Part shown: piece after piece, positions 1-10,656 of the stretch
Position numbering within the stretch: position 1 is the first letter of the stretch
Layout: every line of letters begins with the position of its first letter
Source: Przewalskia tangutica
Lineage: Eukaryota; Streptophyta; Magnoliopsida; Solanales; Solanaceae
DNA length: 64,000 nt
Direction of reading: 5' to 3'
NCBI GenBank assembly: GCA_029844215.1
Contig: CM056728.1
Coordinates: 85,931,676 to 85,995,675, forward strand
Position numbers and translations under genes: made by a program
The notes under the pieces: generated by a model
What the model was told of the DNA's origin: nothing
The model's input: only the letters and a program-made list of their open reading frames with translations
Databases searched by the model: none

Positions 1-137
1 ATACATTCCCGGTTCATCTCATGAACGCGGTAGTCGAGTGAAATACATTCCCGGTTCATCTCATGAACGCGGTAGTCGAGTGAAATACATTCCCGGTTCA
101 TCCCATGAACGCGGTAGTCGAGTGAAATACATTCCTT
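1..137. repeat. 42-bp tandem repeat, about 3.2 copies
   Basis: A 42-base unit starting ATACATTCCCGGTTCATC repeats at 1, 43 and 85, with a partial fourth unit from 127. Copies differ at one base (TCTC or TCCC). The array may continue beyond the left edge. It lies inside the U3-distal part of LTR-A. Confidence 0.9.
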
Positions 138-2077
138 GCACAACAAGTCTATCACACGCAAACATAGGCAAGTTACACACAACTTAAAGTACTTTCATTT
201 TATGACAAAGTCCGGGTTTTAACCCTAAAGTACTACGTACGTTAAATTCCTTTTAAGAGATCCATTCCTTTTATAAAAGTCACCCGATACCCGTAGTATA
301 AAAATAGAGTGACTTATATCTTTTAAGTAAACCAAAACAACTTTCATACTTTCCTTTTTAAAACCAAATTAAGGCAATACCATGCCTTCTTTTTGGGCCA
401 AAACACTTCTCTTTTTTAAAGTCAAGTTACCACATTAAAACCAATGATGAAACCCTTCTTTTGTTTTCATAAAGTCGTTATAACTAACTTCCCATAAAGC
501 TGTTATAACACTTTATGTTTTAAACCAATTTAAGACAACACAATGCCTTTCTTTTCCCTAAAGTTCCAGTTTGCCTAATTTCAATTACTCAGGTCTCTTT
601 ATTTTAGAAAAGTTTCATAGCTCAATGTCTTAATCTCTTTTAAAACAATTGAATAACATATGCCATAGGTGTGAGCAGTTTATTCTTGTTTATAACCATT
701 TATTAAAGCAGCCATGATCTAGAAAATGTAATACCATTTGTCTCATCTTAACTTCTATGCAGATGGAGGTTTCTACTGGTTTTAATAATACTTCATTATT
801 CAATACATTTTCCTTTATTAGCGCTGCAGTGGTTTGTTCGATACTCATTCTGATTTCCGAAATCAGTAAAACATTATTCCTTTAAAAAAACCAAGTACTC
901 ATTACTCACGAATGAGGTTTCACATAAAATTCATATTAATACATTCAAGTCAAGTCTCTTATCTTTTAAGATCAAGTCTCTTAACTTCTAAAAATCAGTA
1001 AACCATTTTCTTTACCTCTCTTAAGACGTTATACCTAACTCCCCATAAAGCTAGTATAACTCTTTTTAAAACCAAGTACTCTTCTTTCAAAAAGGTTTAT
1101 TAATTCTTTTGAAATACTTCAAGATTCTTATTATTTAGGCTTAAGTCAAAAGACATTGCCGTACAACTATGTTCTGTTAACACACGTACGTCTACCGTAC
1201 TATATATATATTCTTTTAAAATATCATGCTCAAGAGTATATGAAGAATCACATACCTCGCGACGATTTATCGACTATAAGCAAAACGCTCCACGGCTATA
1301 ACCCGGCTAGCCTTGTCCACCTTCCAAGTAATTCATGCTACTCGCAGAACATTCAACCAATACGGTTATCGCCCATCAGAATACAATTCTATGTAAATCT
1401 GATTTAAATCTTCTACTTATGTTCTTCTGATGTGATTCCAGTTCAAGTCTATTCTGTAATATCCTTCTATTACAGTTCAATTCTTTTCTATGAATCTTAT
1501 ATTCATTTCTATACTACTACAGTATGTAATTTCCAATTACAAAAAAAGGACAGTAGTATTTACCTCGATGAGCCCAAAATTATCCAAGTTTAATGTCGCT
1601 CCTGAGCAACGTTTAGCTCCTACTCCGAGTGCTCCAATCCGCTCCAAACAACCCTTAGAAGTTCTATGCAACTTCTACAAAACACTTCAACCGACTATGA
1701 AGGTTTTCCCTAGGGTTTCATTTTGTGGCTGAGGGAAAGTATAATAGTATTTCCGGGCTCTACGTATAGAGGTAACTTTGGAAAGTACTACAAGGTATAT
1801 GGGCTAAAGTATTTGGGCATTATAACAATACTTGGAAAGTATTTCTATACCACAAAAGGGGGTATTATACGAAACCAACTAGGCAGGGGGGGTAGGTTTT
1901 GGCTAGCACCCCTAGGAGGGGGGTACTTTCGGCCAAGGGGGAGGGAGCTCTCGGCCAAGGGGCCTTCTCAAAGGGGGAGGGGGACTCTTGGACGAGATAC
2001 TACACTAAGGGGAGGAAGAGAGCTTTCAAGACTTAGGAAGATTTTAGGATGAAGAAGTCTTCCAAAGGGGGGGGGGG

Positions 2078-2085
2078 TATTTATA
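2078..2085 (-). promoter_or_regulatory. TATA box of LTR-A
   Basis: TATAAATA on the minus strand, just upstream of a C-rich stretch in the sense direction. It holds the same place as in every other LTR here, about 400-500 bp from the LTR start. Confidence 0.6.
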
Positions 2086-2483
2086 GGTCAAGAAATGGCC
2101 AACCAATGGCCAAGATCCATCCAAGTGTTAGGCAAGTATAGGGCTAGGATTAAGCCATGTGCACCTTATCCATCTACCATACCAACTTGCACAAATATCC
2201 TACCAACTCCCCTTGACCCCTTTCGTCCAAGCCGCCCAAAACGTGCTCCAATGTGAGGGTGACACATGTCACCCTCCCGTTGGTCCAAAATGTTTCGTGT
2301 CTCGGAAAAATCCGCAAAAATTATAAATGACATAGCCGTAATTTTCCCTTCGCAAGTCTAGTAAAACGTTTCGTCGAAAAACGATTCTTTTCGGCACTTG
2401 TGCCCAAATTTCGAACCTATGCCTACTTTAAGGCTTAAATTTTATCGTGCGCCTCACGCATACTGCGGAAATACGGTATAACA

Positions 2484-2807
2484 CTTTGACTAAGTGACTC
2501 GTAGCGGCTAAGTTTCGATGGGACGGATGCTTGTGAGGAGGGCTTCCAGTTGCTGAAAGAGAGATTGACGACCGCCCCAGTTCTTACTCTTCCAGAGGGT
2601 CCAGACGGCTACATGGTTTATTGTGATGCGTCGGGCATCGGGCTTGGGTGTGTGCTGATGCAGCAGGGTAAGGTTATAGCTTACGCATCTCGACAGCTCA
2701 AGAAGCATGAGAAGAACTACCCCACGCATGACTTAGAGTTGGCAGCAGTGATTCATGCCTTGAAGATCTGAAGACATTATTTGTATGGAGTTCATGTGGA
2801 TATTTAC
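2484..2807 (+). pseudogene. H1 pol fragment 1: end of RT and start of RNase H
   Basis: Translation from about 2518 reads the RT-RNase H connection and the first part of RNase H, including YCDASGIGLGCVLMQ with the first catalytic aspartate. It stops inside the word that in P1 reads VHVDIYTDHKSLQ. The element is cut on both sides. LTR-A ends at 2483, and E2 begins at 2808 after target TTTAC. The remainder of RNase H resumes at 7684. A tryptophan codon seen in P1 (TGG) is TGA near 2769-2771. Bases 2495-2520 differ from P1 mostly at CAG/CTG words. Confidence 0.9.
2803..2807. repeat. Target-site duplication of E2, left copy
   Basis: TTTAC precedes the E2 LTR start and recurs at 7684-7688 after the E2 end. 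Removing 2808-7683 plus one TTTAC restores continuity of H1 RNase H. Confidence 0.9.
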
Positions 2808-3294
2808 TGTTATACCCCGTAGTTCCAGAGTATGTATGTGAGGACGTACGTACAATTGTGTAAGCCCTAATTAGGTTAAGGACGAAATTGTGAACTTTCA
2901 ACGGAAAAGATTCCGAACCTTGTGAAGGAAATTTTACGTTTTTAATATTTTAACCAATTACGGATTTTTCCGAGAGATGAAATATTTTGGACCAATAGGA
3001 GGGCGACATGTGTCACCCTTAGGTGGCACATGTTGGACGAAAATTATGGGCAAGTGGCCAAGTCAATTAGTCAAAGTCTTGGAAGATATTTTTGTGGGCA
3101 AGTGGGGGATGCCTTGGACGGTTTTTAGGTGCAAGTGGCTAGCCACATGGCTCATTTTTGTGGTGGACATATGTCCCAAAGTTGTGGTGGACATATGTCC
3201 CAATGTTGTGGTGGACACTTGGTGGAAGACTTCACTTGCTCAAGCAACCAAATCTACACCTTACACATGTTTTAATCTTGGCCATTGAAGGTCC

Positions 3295-3302
3295 TATAAA
3301 TA
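3295..3302 (+). promoter_or_regulatory. TATA box of E2 5' LTR
   Basis: TATAAATA followed by a run of C, 488 bp into the LTR. Transcription would be expected to start shortly downstream, in the CT-rich stretch 3310-3430. Confidence 0.65.
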
Positions 3303-4510
3303 CCCCCCTTAAGTTGCAAGACTCTTCATCCACTTAACAATTTCCAAGTCTCAAAACTCCCTCCCCCCTTAGAGAAGCTCTCGTCCAAACTCCCTCCCCC
3401 CCTTTTGGAAGTCTCGTCCGAAACAACACCCCCCCTTGGTAGAAAAATTGTCTTCAAGTATTGTTGCTATCCCAAAATACCTTAGCCTAAATCCCTTGTT
3501 GTATTCCAAAGTTACCTCTATACTAAAAGCCCGGAAATACTACTTTATATCCTTTAGTCACAAAACGAAACCCTAGGAAAATCTTCATAGTTGGTTGAAG
3601 TATTAAGTAGAAGTTGTTTAGAAACTTCTAAGGGTTTCTTGGAGCTATCGGAGCGTGCAAATTAGGAGCTAAACGTTGTTCAGGATCGACATTTAATCTT
3701 GGATAATTTTGGGCTTATCGAGGTAATAATCTTTGTCCTTCTATTGTAATTGGAGATTACATATTGTAGTAGTTTAGAATTAAGTATAAGATTTATAGAA
3801 GGATGGTATAAAAGAAGAGAATTGAACTGTACTTACATTGGGCTGTATTTACAGTAGACTTGTGTAGTTTGACGGGTAGGGAAATGCTGCCCAATTTTCC
3901 GTAGAATAGAGAACCTTCTGCTTAGAATATTCTACGAAGTAGTCTAGACGTTGATAGACGTATTTGACTATTATAGGTTGATACTCTGCGCGCGACATAT
4001 TCGACTTGGCAGGTGGATTTAGCCGAGGAGGTATGTGATTCTTCCTATCCTCTTGAGCATGATACTTTTGAAATATATATAGTACGGTAGACGTACATGT
4101 GTTAACTAAACTTGGTTTTACTTTGATGTCTTTTGACTTGAGTTTTAAATGATAAGAATCTTGGAAATATTTCAAAAGAGTTATGAATCATTTTTGAAAG
4201 AAAAGTAATACTTGGTTTTAAAAGCTTAAGAGTTATACTAGCTTTATGAGAAGTTAGGTATAACGACTTAAGAAAGATAAAATGAACGGTTTACTTATTT
4301 GTTTATGAAAGTCTTGTATTGATTGCTGGAAAGTGTAGTAAGATGGTTTGATAAGTAAACATGTTATGATGCTACGTGTGTTAGTGTCTTGTGATGTTTG
4401 TGTAAGAGGGTTATTCTTGTTGTGCTTACGTTGTTAAACGATAAGCCCGTTGTACTGCTATTATATCACATACCCCCCTGACTTGTTATGATACCGAGGA
4501 CTTGCCACCC

Positions 4511-4715
4511 TCGATGCGAGGAATACCTCATGCGGGTCCATGTGACCTATGCGGAGCTGCGGGATTTCCAGGATTGATCACTCCGGGTGTGTTACGCCGA
4601 TGCGAGGAATACCTCATGCGGTCCATGGACTATCACGGACTTCGGGTCGAGGATGATCTGCGGGTTAGCTACCCCGATGCGAGGAATACCTCATGCGGGC
4701 CTATGTAGCCTATGC
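4511..4715 (+). repeat. Minisatellite of about 80 bp in E2 LTR
   Basis: The core CGATGCGAGGAATACCTCAT recurs at 4512, 4598 and 4675, separated by related spacers containing GTCCATG and TATGCGGA words. The same array occurs in H1, P1, M1 and N LTRs in both orientations and with varying copy number. Confidence 0.8.
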
Positions 4716-5351
4716 GGATGCGGAGTTCGAGATTAGGCAGCATAATGATACTATGGGCGAATGTCCTTGCTTGATCATTAGCGGCTAGAAAAGACCGGTT
4801 ATGTTATATCTATTTTGCTCTTGGTTATCTTTGTGGCACTATGTGCGTTACATTGGTTGTTTCGTACATATTTGTAAAATTGGTTTTAAAATGATATGAT
4901 TTCATTTAAGTACTTTACTGTTTCACATACTTGGTACCTGTTGTACTGACCTCCTTCGGGCCGCGTTAAATGCAGTAGAGGTACTCACTGTTGTTGATCC
5001 CGCTCCTAGGATCACCGCTCGCTTTTGGGAAAGCCCCGTTTCTCGGAGGCTTGTCTTTTAGGTATGATCTCCCGCCATTGTAGCTTTATGTACATTCGGG
5101 TATGGCGGGGCCCCGTCGCCATAGTTGTTTACATTCTAAGTGCGTAGTCCTGTTGTAAAGTTGGGATGTAACTGTTCACTCTTGATGTATATATACATGC
5201 CGAAAGGCAATCTTTTCTTGGATAAACTGTGTCTCATTTTACATATGTTTCATGTCTTGTTTTTATATTCCGCTGGTTACTCTGATGTATGTCTAATTGG
5301 GTGCCCGGGTAAGGCATCAGTCACGGGCCCGGGATCGGGTCGTGACAAAAG

Positions 5352-5363
5352 TGGTACCAGAGC
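5352..5363 (+). promoter_or_regulatory. E2 primer binding site (initiator tRNA-Met)
   Basis: TGGTACCAGAGC, four bases after the LTR end, matches TGGTATCAGAGC, the usual complement of plant initiator tRNA-Met, with one mismatch. Confidence 0.85.
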
Positions 5364-5406
5364 AGTTAATCCTCGGAAAGTGTCTACAGACCGTATCTAG
5401 TAGAGT

Positions 5407-5446
5407 CTTGATTATCGGTGTGTTGTGCACCACACCAATAATCAGG
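5407..5446 (+). promoter_or_regulatory. E2 leader stem-loop with GTGCAC loop
   Basis: Arm GATTATCGGTGTG (5410-5422) faces CACACCAATAATC (5431-5443), 12 of 13 positions paired, with three further outer pairs counting one G-U. The eight-base loop TTGTGCAC holds the palindrome GTGCAC. It sits between the PBS and gag. The position and self-complementary loop suggest an RNA dimerisation signal, which is inferred and not shown. Confidence 0.6.
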
Positions 5447-5555
5447 AGGCTATAGGATATTTAGGATTGGTTTCCATTCTTCTCACTCTGAGATCGTGCC
5501 TTAGAGCTGTGTTATAAGTTGGACCCCTCTAACGTATTTCTTTTCTGTACCAGTT

Positions 5556-6072
5556 ATGCCTCCACGCAAGGCAACCCGAGCCCAGAAGGGCAAGGCAGCC
5601 GAGGGAGCTGCTAGTAGGACACCGAGGGTCACGAGGCCTGTGCCCAACTTTACGAGGCGATACCTCAGACGGCGAGTTCTACGATGCCGCCGGCCCCAGC
5701 AGAGTTTAGAGCCGCAGCAGTGGCCACTGAGACCACAGTACATGCGCCTCCCGTCCCACAGCATGGAGCAGAGGAGATGGGTTATAGGGAGATGGCGATT
5801 ACTAGCCGAGTTGTGGCGACATGAGGATAAGTGGGCCGGCGGTTCGAGCACCCGTGGTTCACCCGGTCGGACGACTTGAGTACGGGATTTTTCGAGTTGT
5901 AGCTCGCCGAGTTCTACGGTCGAGGCACGAGGATGATCCGCAGAGTTCATCCGACACTGACGGATCATGAGAGTGATCAGGGCTTCAGAGACCGAGTCAG
6001 TGGTCTTAGGTTCACATCGGCTGCGTGATACTGCAGTCGATTGGTTTGATTCGTGGGAGCTGTCCCGGGGTA
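5556..6072 (+). pseudogene. E2 gag remnant
   Basis: Begins MPPRKATRAQKGKAAEG at ATG 5556, the same start as P1 and M1 gag. The frame then shifts several times. Readable pieces later include a match to the gag word FDSWELSRG near 6045-6070. There the sequence jumps directly to the protease word EPESIDPFEVATPV. The C-terminal half of capsid, the zinc knuckle and the N-terminal protease with its active-site aspartate are absent. The junction lies in a GGGG/GAGC word shared by both flanks, so a microhomology deletion of roughly 1 kb is likely. Confidence 0.8.
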
Positions 6073-7331
6073 GAGCCTGAGTCCATAGACCCTTTCGAGG
6101 TAGCTACGCCAGTGGGTGATTTGGTGGTAGCTCGGCGGGTATATAGGGCTTGCCCAGTGACTTTATGCAGTCGTCAGACCCTAGCCGACTTGATAGAGTT
6201 GGATATGACCGATTTTGATGTGATCATGGGTATGGATTGGTTAGCTTCTTGCTACGCCAATGTAGACTGCAGGGAGAGTGAGTACAGTTCGATTTCTGAG
6301 CCGGTTATTGAGTGGGAGGGGAACACTGTGTCGCCGAGGGGTAGGTTTATTTCTTACCTCAAGGCTAGGAAGATGGTGCAGAAGGGGTATATCTACCATC
6401 TCATTCGGGTATTTGATACTGAGGCTGCGATACCAAATTTTCAGTCAGTTCCAGTAGTCAGAGAGTTCCCAGATGTGTTTCCAGACGACCTCCCGGGTAT
6501 CCCTCCTGAGAGGGAGATAGAGTTTTGTATCGATGTGCTGCCAGACACTCGGCCTATATCCATTCCGCCATACAGAATGGCACCTGCCGAGTTGAGAGAG
6601 TTGAAGGACCAGCTGAGAGATTTGCTGGAGAAGGGCTTCATCAGGCCTAGTGTGTCTCCCTGGGGAGCGCCGGTATTGTTCGTGAAGAAGAAGGACGGGA
6701 CGCTGCGCATGTGTGTTGATTACAGGCAGCTGAACAAGGTGACTATTAAGAACAGATACCCCTTCCCAGGAATGATGATTTGTTCGACCAGTTGCAGGGT
6801 GCGAGATGTTTCTCCAAGATTGATCTGCGATCGGGCTATCATCAGGTGCGAGTTAGAGAGGCGGATGTCCCTAGGACTGCATTTCGGACCCGGTACGGGC
6901 ACTATGAGTTCAGGGTTATGTCTTTCGGTTTGACCAATGCTCCGGCGGTATTTATGGATTTGATGAACCGAGTGTTCAAGCCATTTTTGGATACGTTTGT
7001 GATAGTATTCATTGATGACATCTTGGTTTATTCCTGCTCAGAGCAGGAGCATGCGGAGCATTTGAGGACTGTGCTGAGAGTTCTCCAGGACCAGCAGTTG
7101 TACGCCAAGTTTTCCAAATGTGAGTTTTGGTTGTCTTCGGTGGCTTTTCTCGGGCACATTGTCGGGGCCGATGGTATTCGGGTGGATACGGCCAAGATCG
7201 AGGCAGTCAGGAGTTGGCCTAGACCTACTACTCCGACAGAGGTGCGCAGCTTTCTGGGCCTTGCAGGTTACTATCGGAGGTTCGTCGAGAAGTTTGCTTC
7301 TATTTCGGCACCTTTGACTAAGCTGACTCAG
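6073..7331 (+). pseudogene. E2 pol: protease C-terminus and reverse transcriptase
   Basis: The first frame (to about 6765) carries the late protease word MTDFDVIMGMDWLASCYANV, the linker, and RT fingers with KKKDGTLRMCVDYRQLNK. A frameshift near 6765 moves to a second frame with the palm: SKIDLRSGYHQVRV, SFGLTNAP and the catalytic FIDD (7008-7019, the YxDD-equivalent). It then reads the thumb and connection to SAPLTKLTQK. RT catalytic motifs are present across the two frames. After the AAG at 7332 the sequence becomes LTR, so RNase H and integrase never follow. Confidence 0.9.
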
Positions 7332-7683
7332 AAGGACGAAATTGTGAACTTTCAACGGAAAAGCCCCGTTTCTCCGGAGGCTTGTCTTTTGGGTATGATC
7401 TCCCTGCCATTGTAGCTTTATGTACATTCAGGGTATGGCGGGGCCCTGTCCCGCCATAGTTGTTTACATTCCTAGAGGTATGTAGTCCTGTTGTAAAGTT
7501 GGGATGTAACTGTTCACTCTTGATGTATATATACATGCCGAAAGGCAATCTTTTCTTGGATAAACTGTGTCTCATTTTACATATGTTTCATGTATTGTTT
7601 TTATATTCCGTTGGTTACTCTGATGTATGTCTACTTGGGTGCCCGGGTAAGGCACCGATCCACGGCCCGGATCGGTCGTGACA
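7332..7683 (+). repeat. E2 3' LTR remnant
   Basis: 7332-7363 matches LTR positions 2878-2909 (AAGGACGAAATTGTGAACTT). From 7361 it matches 5031 to the LTR end. About 2.1 kb of LTR between these points is missing. It ends GGTCGTGACA and is followed by TTTAC. Confidence 0.88.
7434..7458 (+). promoter_or_regulatory. GC-rich hairpin near LTR end
   Basis: TATGGCGGG (7434-7442) and CCCGCCATA (7450-7458) form a perfect nine-base inverted repeat around GCCCTGT. It recurs in every LTR 3' region here, on the plus or minus strand, often with a G-U pair in place of G-C. Its place after the TATA box and far from the LTR end suggests a structured R or U5 RNA element. Confidence 0.6.
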
Positions 7684-9510
7684 TTTACATTGCACCAAGA
7701 GCCTCCAGTATATCTTTATCCAGAGGGAGCTGAACTTACGACAGAGACGGTGGTTAGAGCTACTCAAGGATTATGATGTCGATATCCTATACCACCCAGG
7801 GAAGGCCAATGTAGTGGCAGATGCCCTTAGTCGTAGGTCGATGGGTAGTCTATCAGGTGTGCAGCCAGAGAGGAGGGGCATAGTCCACGAGTTACATCAG
7901 CTAGCGATCCTTGGAGTCCGATTGATTGGTTCTGATAGTAGTGGGGTTCGGGTTCGAGAGGTTGCCGAGTCTTCCATCGTCGAGGAGGTGAAGAGGCGAC
8001 GGTTGAGATCCGACATGACACGGTATCGTGATACGACTCTTCGTGATGGGAAGGGTCCATTTGAGGTAGCACTGATGGGGTGCTAAGATTTGAGGCGTGT
8101 TGTGTGTTCCGGATATTGCGGGACTTGGCAGCGGAGTTCTAGGGAAGCACACACGGCGTTACTCTATCCATCCGGTCGACAAAGATGTACCACGACCTCG
8201 GATCCGTATTGGTGGGATGGCACGAAGAGGGACGTTGCGAGTTTGTTGCTCGGCCCGAGTTGTCGCCAGTCAAGGTAGAGCACCGCAGGCCCGTGGGTTG
8301 TTGCGATTGATAGAGATTCGACGTGGAAGTGGGAGGTGATCAATATGGACTTTATTATGGGTTACCTCGCACTCAGAGGAAGCATGATTCTATCTGGGTT
8401 ATCGTTGACAGGCTGACGAAATCCGCCCACTTTCTTCCCGTCAGGACGACTTTTTCGGCCAAGGATTATGCTAGACTTTACATCCGAGAGATCGTGAGAC
8501 TGCATGGGGTCCCTATATCTATCATATCAGACAGAGGAGCCCAGTTTACGACTAATTTCTGGAGGTCTTTCCAGAAGGGTTTAGGGACGCAGGTGAGCCT
8601 CGATCGCATTCCATCCTCGAGACCGACGGACAGAGCGCACTATCCGCACAACGAGGATATCCGCGAGCCTGTGTTATTGATTTCAGGGGTAGCTGGGAGG
8701 ATCATTTGCCGCTAGTGGAGTTTGCGTATAATAACAGCTACCATTCCAGTATCCAGATGGCGCCTTATGAGGCCTTATATGAGAGGAAGTGCAGGTCGCC
8801 GATAGGCTGGTTCGATGTGTGCGAGGTGCAGTTAGTCGGGCCGGACATGATACAGCAGGCAGTGGATAAGGTGAAGCTTATCCAGGAGCGGTTATCGACA
8901 GCCCAGAGTCGACAGAAGTCGTATGCAGATCATCGGCGTCGACATTTGGAGTTTGAGGTTGATGATTGGGTTTTCCTGAAGGTGTCACCCATGAAGGGTG
9001 TGATGAGATTTGGGAAGAAGGGTAAACTCAGCCCAAGGTACATTGGGCCTTATCAGATTGTCCACAGGGTAGGCAAGGTTGCCTATGAGTTGGATCTGCC
9101 GTCCGATCTGGAGGCAGTGCATCCGGTTTTTCATGTTTCTATGCTGAGGAGATGTATCGGAGATCCATCTAGAGTGCACCCGATTGATGATTTCCAGGTG
9201 ACAGAGGAGTTATCGTATGAGGAGAGTCCCATAGCGATACTCGATCGTCAGGTTAGGCGACTGCGGACAAAGGATGTGGCTTCCGTCAAAGTCTTATGGC
9301 GGAACGAGAACAGAGAGGAGATGACGTGGGAAGCAGAGGAGGACATGAGGCAGAAGTATCCTCACTTATTCCCCACACCTCCAGGTAACTCATTTTCCTA
9401 CTTGTTGATTTTAATTGTCATTCTGCTTACGTGTTATTTTGGCTATGCATGGCATTCTTGTTATGGGGGATATAGTTATGAGGAACTATGCCGTTATCTG
9501 ATTTAATTGA
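7684..9510 (+). pseudogene. H1 pol fragment 2: RNase H end, integrase, chromodomain
   Basis: Resumes H1 after E2. 7690-7850 holds the RNase H end (DALSRRSMGSL). 7850-8300 holds the integrase zinc region in broken frames. 8380-8570 holds the catalytic core (KHDSIWVIVDRLTKSAHF, ISDRGAQFT). The part that should carry the third acidic residue (8590-8700) is scrambled. From 8704 one long frame is clean: EFAYNNSYHSSIQMAPYEAL, the GPY/F module with IGPYQIVHRVGKVAYELDL, and a chromodomain ending EEMTWEAEEDMRQKYPHLF near 9370. The frame runs on about 45 codons to a stop at 9504-9506 through a hydrophobic stretch. That tail is absent from family norms and is probably read-through. Confidence 0.9.
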
Positions 9511-9542
9511 ATCTAGAAGGAACATTCGGGACGAATGTTTCT

Positions 9543-9555
9543 AAGGAGGGGAGAA
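9543..9555 (+). promoter_or_regulatory. H1 polypurine tract
   Basis: AAGGAGGGGAGAA directly precedes the LTR start TGTTATAC, as expected for the plus-strand DNA primer. Confidence 0.85.
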
Positions 9556-9928
9556 TGTTATACCCCGTAGTCCCAGAGTATGTATGTGAGGACGTGCGTA
9601 CGAATGTATAAGCCCTAATTAGGTTTAGGATGAAAGATTTGTTTTCCGACGGGAAATATTCCGAACCTTGTGAAGGAAATTTTACGTTTTTAATATTTTA
9701 ACCAATTACGTATTTTTCCGAGATATGAAATATTTTGGACCAATAGGAGGGCGACATGTGTCACCCCTAGGTGGCACATGTTGGACGTTTTTTTCAAGTC
9801 AAGTGGCCAAGGCAAGTGGTCAAAGTCTTGCAAGATATTTGTGGGGCAAGTGGGAAGAGGGACCCACACAAACACATGTCCCCAATCTCTACCATACACA
9901 TGCTTCAATCCTAGCCCTTGGTTGTCCT

Positions 9929-9936
9929 ATATAAAC
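9929..9936 (+). promoter_or_regulatory. TATA box of H1 3' LTR
   Basis: TATATAAA following GTTGTCC, a one-base-register variant of the TATAAATA found in other LTRs. Confidence 0.6.
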
Positions 9937-10656
9937 ACCTCTAGTTGATGAAATCTTCCACACTTAGTATATTTCAAGACTTGAAAAATATCATCCCTCT
10001 CCCTCCTTCACTAGTTGCTCTCGTCCAACCATTGATTTCCTAGCCTAGTGTTGTCCAATAATTCTTAAACTTCTAAGTGTTCTTCCTTGATGTATTAGGA
10101 AGATTAGTAACCAAGAGTTAGACAAGATTTCACACCCTAGCCTCTAAATTACTCCCTTGGCCGAGAGCTTGCAAGAGTGAAACCTAGGTGTTCTTCACTT
10201 TTTGGAGTTCATTCTTGAATAGAAGTTGGTTAGGAGCTTCTAAGGGCGACTTATGGTGGTTTGAAAACATAAAGATTTGGAGCTAAAACTTGCTTAGGAG
10301 CTACTTTAAGTACTTGGATATTTTTTGGGCTATTTGAGGTAATGAACTTTAACCTCTTTGTGAAGTTGATATATATGTATATTGGAAGTATATTATGGAG
10401 TATAAGATATATGGAGTAAGTTGGAAAGACTTGGATCTTGTTAACTTGTTTAAAAGGAGAATTGGCATGTTAGCCATTAAAATGGTAAAAACGTATTCAT
10501 TACTTGCTAAGAAGTTAATAACAAAGTAACTATAACTTATATTAAATATTGGAATATAAGTTGGAAGACTAATGAAGTAATTGGATAAGTAAAATTGTAA
10601 AAGTTGGCCAAGGACCCCAGCTTAAGGACTGTATTTACTTTGGACTGTATTTACAT

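Larger units (their letters stand above)
1..2483 (-). repeat. LTR-A, minus-strand LTR truncated by the window edge
   Basis: This is the 5' LTR, or a solo LTR, of a minus-strand element. Its start, TGTTATACCG read on the minus strand, lies at 2483. The next bases, CTTTG at 2484-2488, resume H1 pol exactly where intact pol has the same word, so they are one copy of the likely target duplication. The other copy lies outside the window. The first few hundred bases on the minus strand resemble the array A LTRs (for example 15728 leftwards), but with more differences, so this is an older or sister subfamily. Nothing in it is coding. Short open frames are chance. Confidence 0.8.
2808..5347 (+). repeat. 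E2 5' LTR, full length (2540 bp)
   Basis: Starts TGTTATACCCCGTAG and ends GGGTCGTGACA, the canonical TG...CA ends, followed by a PBS. It shares overall layout with the M1 LTRs (2522 bp) and the P1 3' LTR (2597 bp): TATA at 3295, C-rich leader, minisatellite near 4510-4715 and hairpins near 5030-5115. I see no coding sequence. Confidence 0.92.
2808..7683 (+). mobile_element. E2, rearranged Tekay-type LTR retrotransposon
   Basis: A plus-strand element flanked by TTTAC duplications. In order it has a complete 5' LTR (2808-5347), PBS, leader, a shortened gag, part of PR, RT, and then an abrupt junction into LTR sequence. RNase H, integrase, chromodomain, polypurine tract and most of the 3' LTR are missing. 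Only 32 bp of the LTR start (7332-7363) and about 323 bp of the LTR end (7361-7683) remain. The element cannot encode its own mobility. It inserted into H1, so it is younger than H1. Confidence 0.9.

Noticed and set aside
1..137. CRISPR-like regular direct repeats at the left edge
   Set aside because: Units are contiguous with no spacers, and lie inside a plant LTR. This is a tandem repeat.
5352..5363. Part of a tRNA-Met gene
   Set aside because: Only the 3'-end complement is present, four bases after an LTR end. It is a primer binding site.
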